From contig OX485808.1 of NCBI GenBank assembly GCA_950295325.1, forward strand, positions 22,714,527 to 22,774,526: a DNA stretch of 60,000 nt, read 5' to 3'. This DNA is from Polytrichum commune (Eukaryota > Streptophyta > Polytrichopsida > Polytrichales > Polytrichaceae). Position numbers and translations under genes: made by a program. The notes below the pieces were generated by a model. The model had not been told where the DNA came from. It ran no database searches and saw only the letters and a program-made list of their open reading frames with translations. Positions within the stretch are counted from its first letter, which is position 1, and each line of letters starts with the position of its first letter. This document shows positions 57,551 to 60,000 of this stretch, piece by piece.

Positions 57551-60000
57551 TCACTCAGCACCCTTTCGACAATGACACTCCACTCCATAACGAGCCAAAA
57601 GTTGAACAAGTTTATCTCGCGATAAAGGCTGCAATATACAAATGAAGACACGTGAGAAAGGCATATTTCAAAGCATTTCAAACACCTAAGCTAAATTGAA
57701 ATAGACTCTACTTCAATTGCACCCACTGCTTGACAAGACAGAAGACCAGTAGAAAAGACTTCACAACAGATATCAGATGCTAGACTCGTATGAACTAACA
57801 CGCATTGAGTTTGACTATACCTTTGTTTGGAAGTCATCAACTCCAGCCTCAAAAAATGATTGTCTATCAGTTGCAAGTGCATTTCCAGTCAGAGCAACGA
57901 TGGGTGTCTTCACTCCCATCGTCCGTAACTGTCTTGTAGCTTCATGGCCATCCATTACAGGCATCTCCTTGTCCATAAGAACAAGGTCATATGTTCTCCC
58001 TTCCTTGTAAAAGTCTACTGCTACTTGTCCATTCTCTGCTTCATCGCATTGTATATTCAGGTTCTGCAGTACTTTGCGCAAAATAATCTGCACATGAAGT
58101 TCAACAAAGTCAGACTCGGCCACATGCTCCACACAGTCCCATGCACACAAAAGTCTTGAACAGTTCTGAACCTAAACTACACCAAATATTCAAATCTTGA
58201 ATAGGTGATAGTAAGAATTAGTGGAGAGAAAACATGTCCAGAGTTAAGAATGCAACTCACTCTATTGATCCGTGTATCTTCAACAAGTAACACTTTCCGC
58301 TGAATTACATCAGTTTCTTCATGAGTATCTTCAGGAATTTGCATAGGTTGAGTTTTTACACTCGGTTTCAGGTCCTCCTTTGAACTCATATTTGAACGCC
58401 TCCGCGAGACAGTGATAGATTCATGGACCACAGTAACACCTGAACTAGAAGTTGACTGTGTAACCTCTGACTTCTGAAGAAGGGCAGCCACTGGGTCCAC
58501 TTTAGGTTGCTCCCACTCACTGTCCAAATCAACAGGCACAAGTGGAAATGGAATAGAAAAGAAAAATGTGCTTCCACTGCCCTCCATGGACTCAACACCA
58601 ATGCTTCCTCCAGCTCGCTCAACAAACCTCTTAGCCATGCTAAGCCCCAATCCAGAAACACCAGCTTTTAAAACCCATCCTGAAGTCACAAATGAATATG
58701 GCTCAAAAAGCTTTGCTTGATCGGCTGCAGATATTCCTGTAAAACAGCATAAAATAGACTTAGAAAGCATATAACAAATATATGTTTTCCTCCAAAGAGA
58801 AACCTTCAAAAGTAAATCAGGAACCAAACCAAAAAGAGCTCGTGAACAAGAATGCTGAGCAAATGAATTTAAACTAACATGGCTTCAGGACACAAACCGA
58901 TACAGGTAAAGCCATGCCATCTCAACAAACATCATAAGACATTTCCCAAGCCCCATGCCAAGAGTAAAGCAATGTGAGGATCAACTGAGAATGCACAACT
59001 TTTTTACCAAAAACTATAATAGGCACTAAAGCCACCATCAACAATGATTGAGCCATTGGCACGCCTTCCAGCTTGAAATACCGCACACTTACCAATTCCA
59101 TTATCCTTCACAGAAAGGCGAAGCCTTGCAACTTTCTGGTTGGCAAGCTTAGCATGAGATGTACTTTTTGTCAAAATCTGGATACCAGTAGCCCCAAGTA
59201 AAGAGCCTTCAGATGAATCCGATGGTGTGTGAGCAGTAAAGTTTGGAGCAGGTGCAGCGTCCTTACTGTCCACAACTTCCTCGCACTGCAGGTCCAACTC
59301 TAATTTGCCTCCAGCTGGTGTAAATTTCACAGCATTGCTCAGAAAATTCCCTGGGCAGAGAGTAAAATGGAAGGTAAATGGTAAAGCCAGAACAAATATT
59401 ACAATGACCTTTCCAAGCTTCAAAAACCTGTAGAACAACCTGAGTGGAACCTCCAAATTGTGCAGGTGGCAAAAAAATCAGTGCAACAGTATTCACCTAA
59501 GGTTTGCACAATTCGCTGTTTGTCTCCCACTACCCGATTGGTTGTCAGCAGCTTGTTTGCTACATCATCCACATTCATATTGAATGTGATGTTCTTTTGC
59601 TCAATCAAATCCTTTAGACCCCAAGACAAGAATTTGATGACAGTCATAAGATCAAACTCATCCCTGTGAAGTTCCATCTGCCCAACCTCCCATTGCCCTG
59701 CAAAAGTAAAAATAAAAAAGTCTTCAGTTCTACACTGGGGCACTGTTGCTGTAATACAACGTAGTAAAAGGGTTGTTTTGCTACCTAGAGCAATACAATA
59801 GCTGGACAATGCCAAATGCACATGAACTCTTGTATATATCTTGGAGACCTACCAAATCACAACAAACGTGAGTAAAATGCTCACCCATATCGGTCACATC
59901 ATCAAGCACACTAGTCATCGTTTCTGCGCAGTCTAGCATCATCTGAACCAAATCCATCTTGTCTGCCACAGTTCCTACTGAGCTTGTACCATCTGCAGTA
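57551..60000 (-). CDS. Hybrid histidine kinase, C-terminal part (six exons in window, 5' part beyond the right edge)
   Basis: Two-component phosphorelay kinase: autophosphorylates on His and passes phosphate to its own receiver domain. Exons in coding order: 60000(+)-59885, 59697-59497, 59350-59093, 58736-58261, 58087-57821, 57628-57551; all borders are GT-AG and phases agree. The window starts within the dimerisation region (MDLVQMMLDCAETMTSVLDD); the H-box lies upstream, outside. ATPase: N-box NFLSNAVKFTPAGGK, G1 DNGIGISAADQAKLFEPY, G2 GVSGLGLSMAKRFVERAGGS. Receiver: acidic pair VEDT, phospho-acceptor Asp in LVLMDKEMPVMDG, Thr in VALTGNAL, and Lys-Pro restored across the last intron (FQTK then PLSRDKL). 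A Ser-rich linker joins kinase and receiver. The ATPase domain carries an insert of about 45 residues rich in Ser and Thr (DAAPAPNFTAHTPSDSS). The sensor part is out of the window, so the class cannot be named. Confidence 0.9.

Noticed and set aside
57815-57820. A histidine kinase receiver ending in TKV with the conserved Pro lost
   Set aside because: The stop lies inside a GT donor (aag/gtatag), and the next exon at 57628 supplies Pro in phase, so the receiver is complete.
1-60000. CRISPR array, bacterial operon or prophage content
   Set aside because: Repeats lack regular spacers, genes have introns and plant targeting features, and no bacterial gene was seen.

Overview
This is a stretch of nuclear DNA from a land plant. 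It carries four spliced genes with GT-AG introns (and one GC-AG intron): a plastid-type fructokinase, a pectin galacturonosyltransferase of the GAUT family, a BABAM1/MERIT40-like protein, and the 3' half of a hybrid histidine kinase. Pectin synthesis and the plant form of each protein place it among embryophytes. The gene-poor, AT-rich and MITE-rich layout would suit a bryophyte or another seed-free plant, but the species cannot be read from the sequence. I see no CRISPR array, bacterial operon or canonical tRNA or rRNA gene.

Layout: 1-18.3 kb is gene-free and built from small DNA transposons (hAT-like, Mutator-like and CACTA-like MITEs, several with intact target-site duplications), a truncated LINE on the minus strand (1404-2578), dispersed repeats and simple repeats. 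18.4-22.8 kb holds the complete seven-exon fructokinase gene (+). 23-37.6 kb is again a transposon field, including four Harbinger-type MITE copies over the whole window, one of them split by a nested hAT element. 37.7-43.3 kb holds the GAUT gene (+) with six coding exons and a long duplicated leader. 44.8-49.5 kb holds MITEs and the larger LINE copy. 49.7-53.5 kb holds the four-exon BABAM1-like gene (+). 53.9-54.7 kb holds an hAT-like MITE with a CACTA-like MITE inside it. 57.5-60 kb holds the C-terminal six exons of the histidine kinase (-), which runs off the right edge.

The most unusual content is the LINE family, with copies at 1.4-2.6 kb (-) and 45.6-48.6 kb (+). The longer copy reads, in order: a domain resembling the PCIF1-type adenine methyltransferase fold, RNase H, a CCHC-type zinc knuckle, and a restriction-like endonuclease (RHN / PD / IEFTY motifs). 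Its 3' UTR has an antisense tRNA-like pol III box pair inside an inverted repeat, then a terminal hairpin and a microsatellite tail. LINEs of land plants are mostly of the L1/RTE type with an APE endonuclease, so an endonuclease of the R2/Dualen type linked to RNase H and a methyltransferase-like domain deserves a closer look. Both copies are degraded.

The four genes show no sign of acting together; they are ordinary single-gene transcription units separated by repeats.
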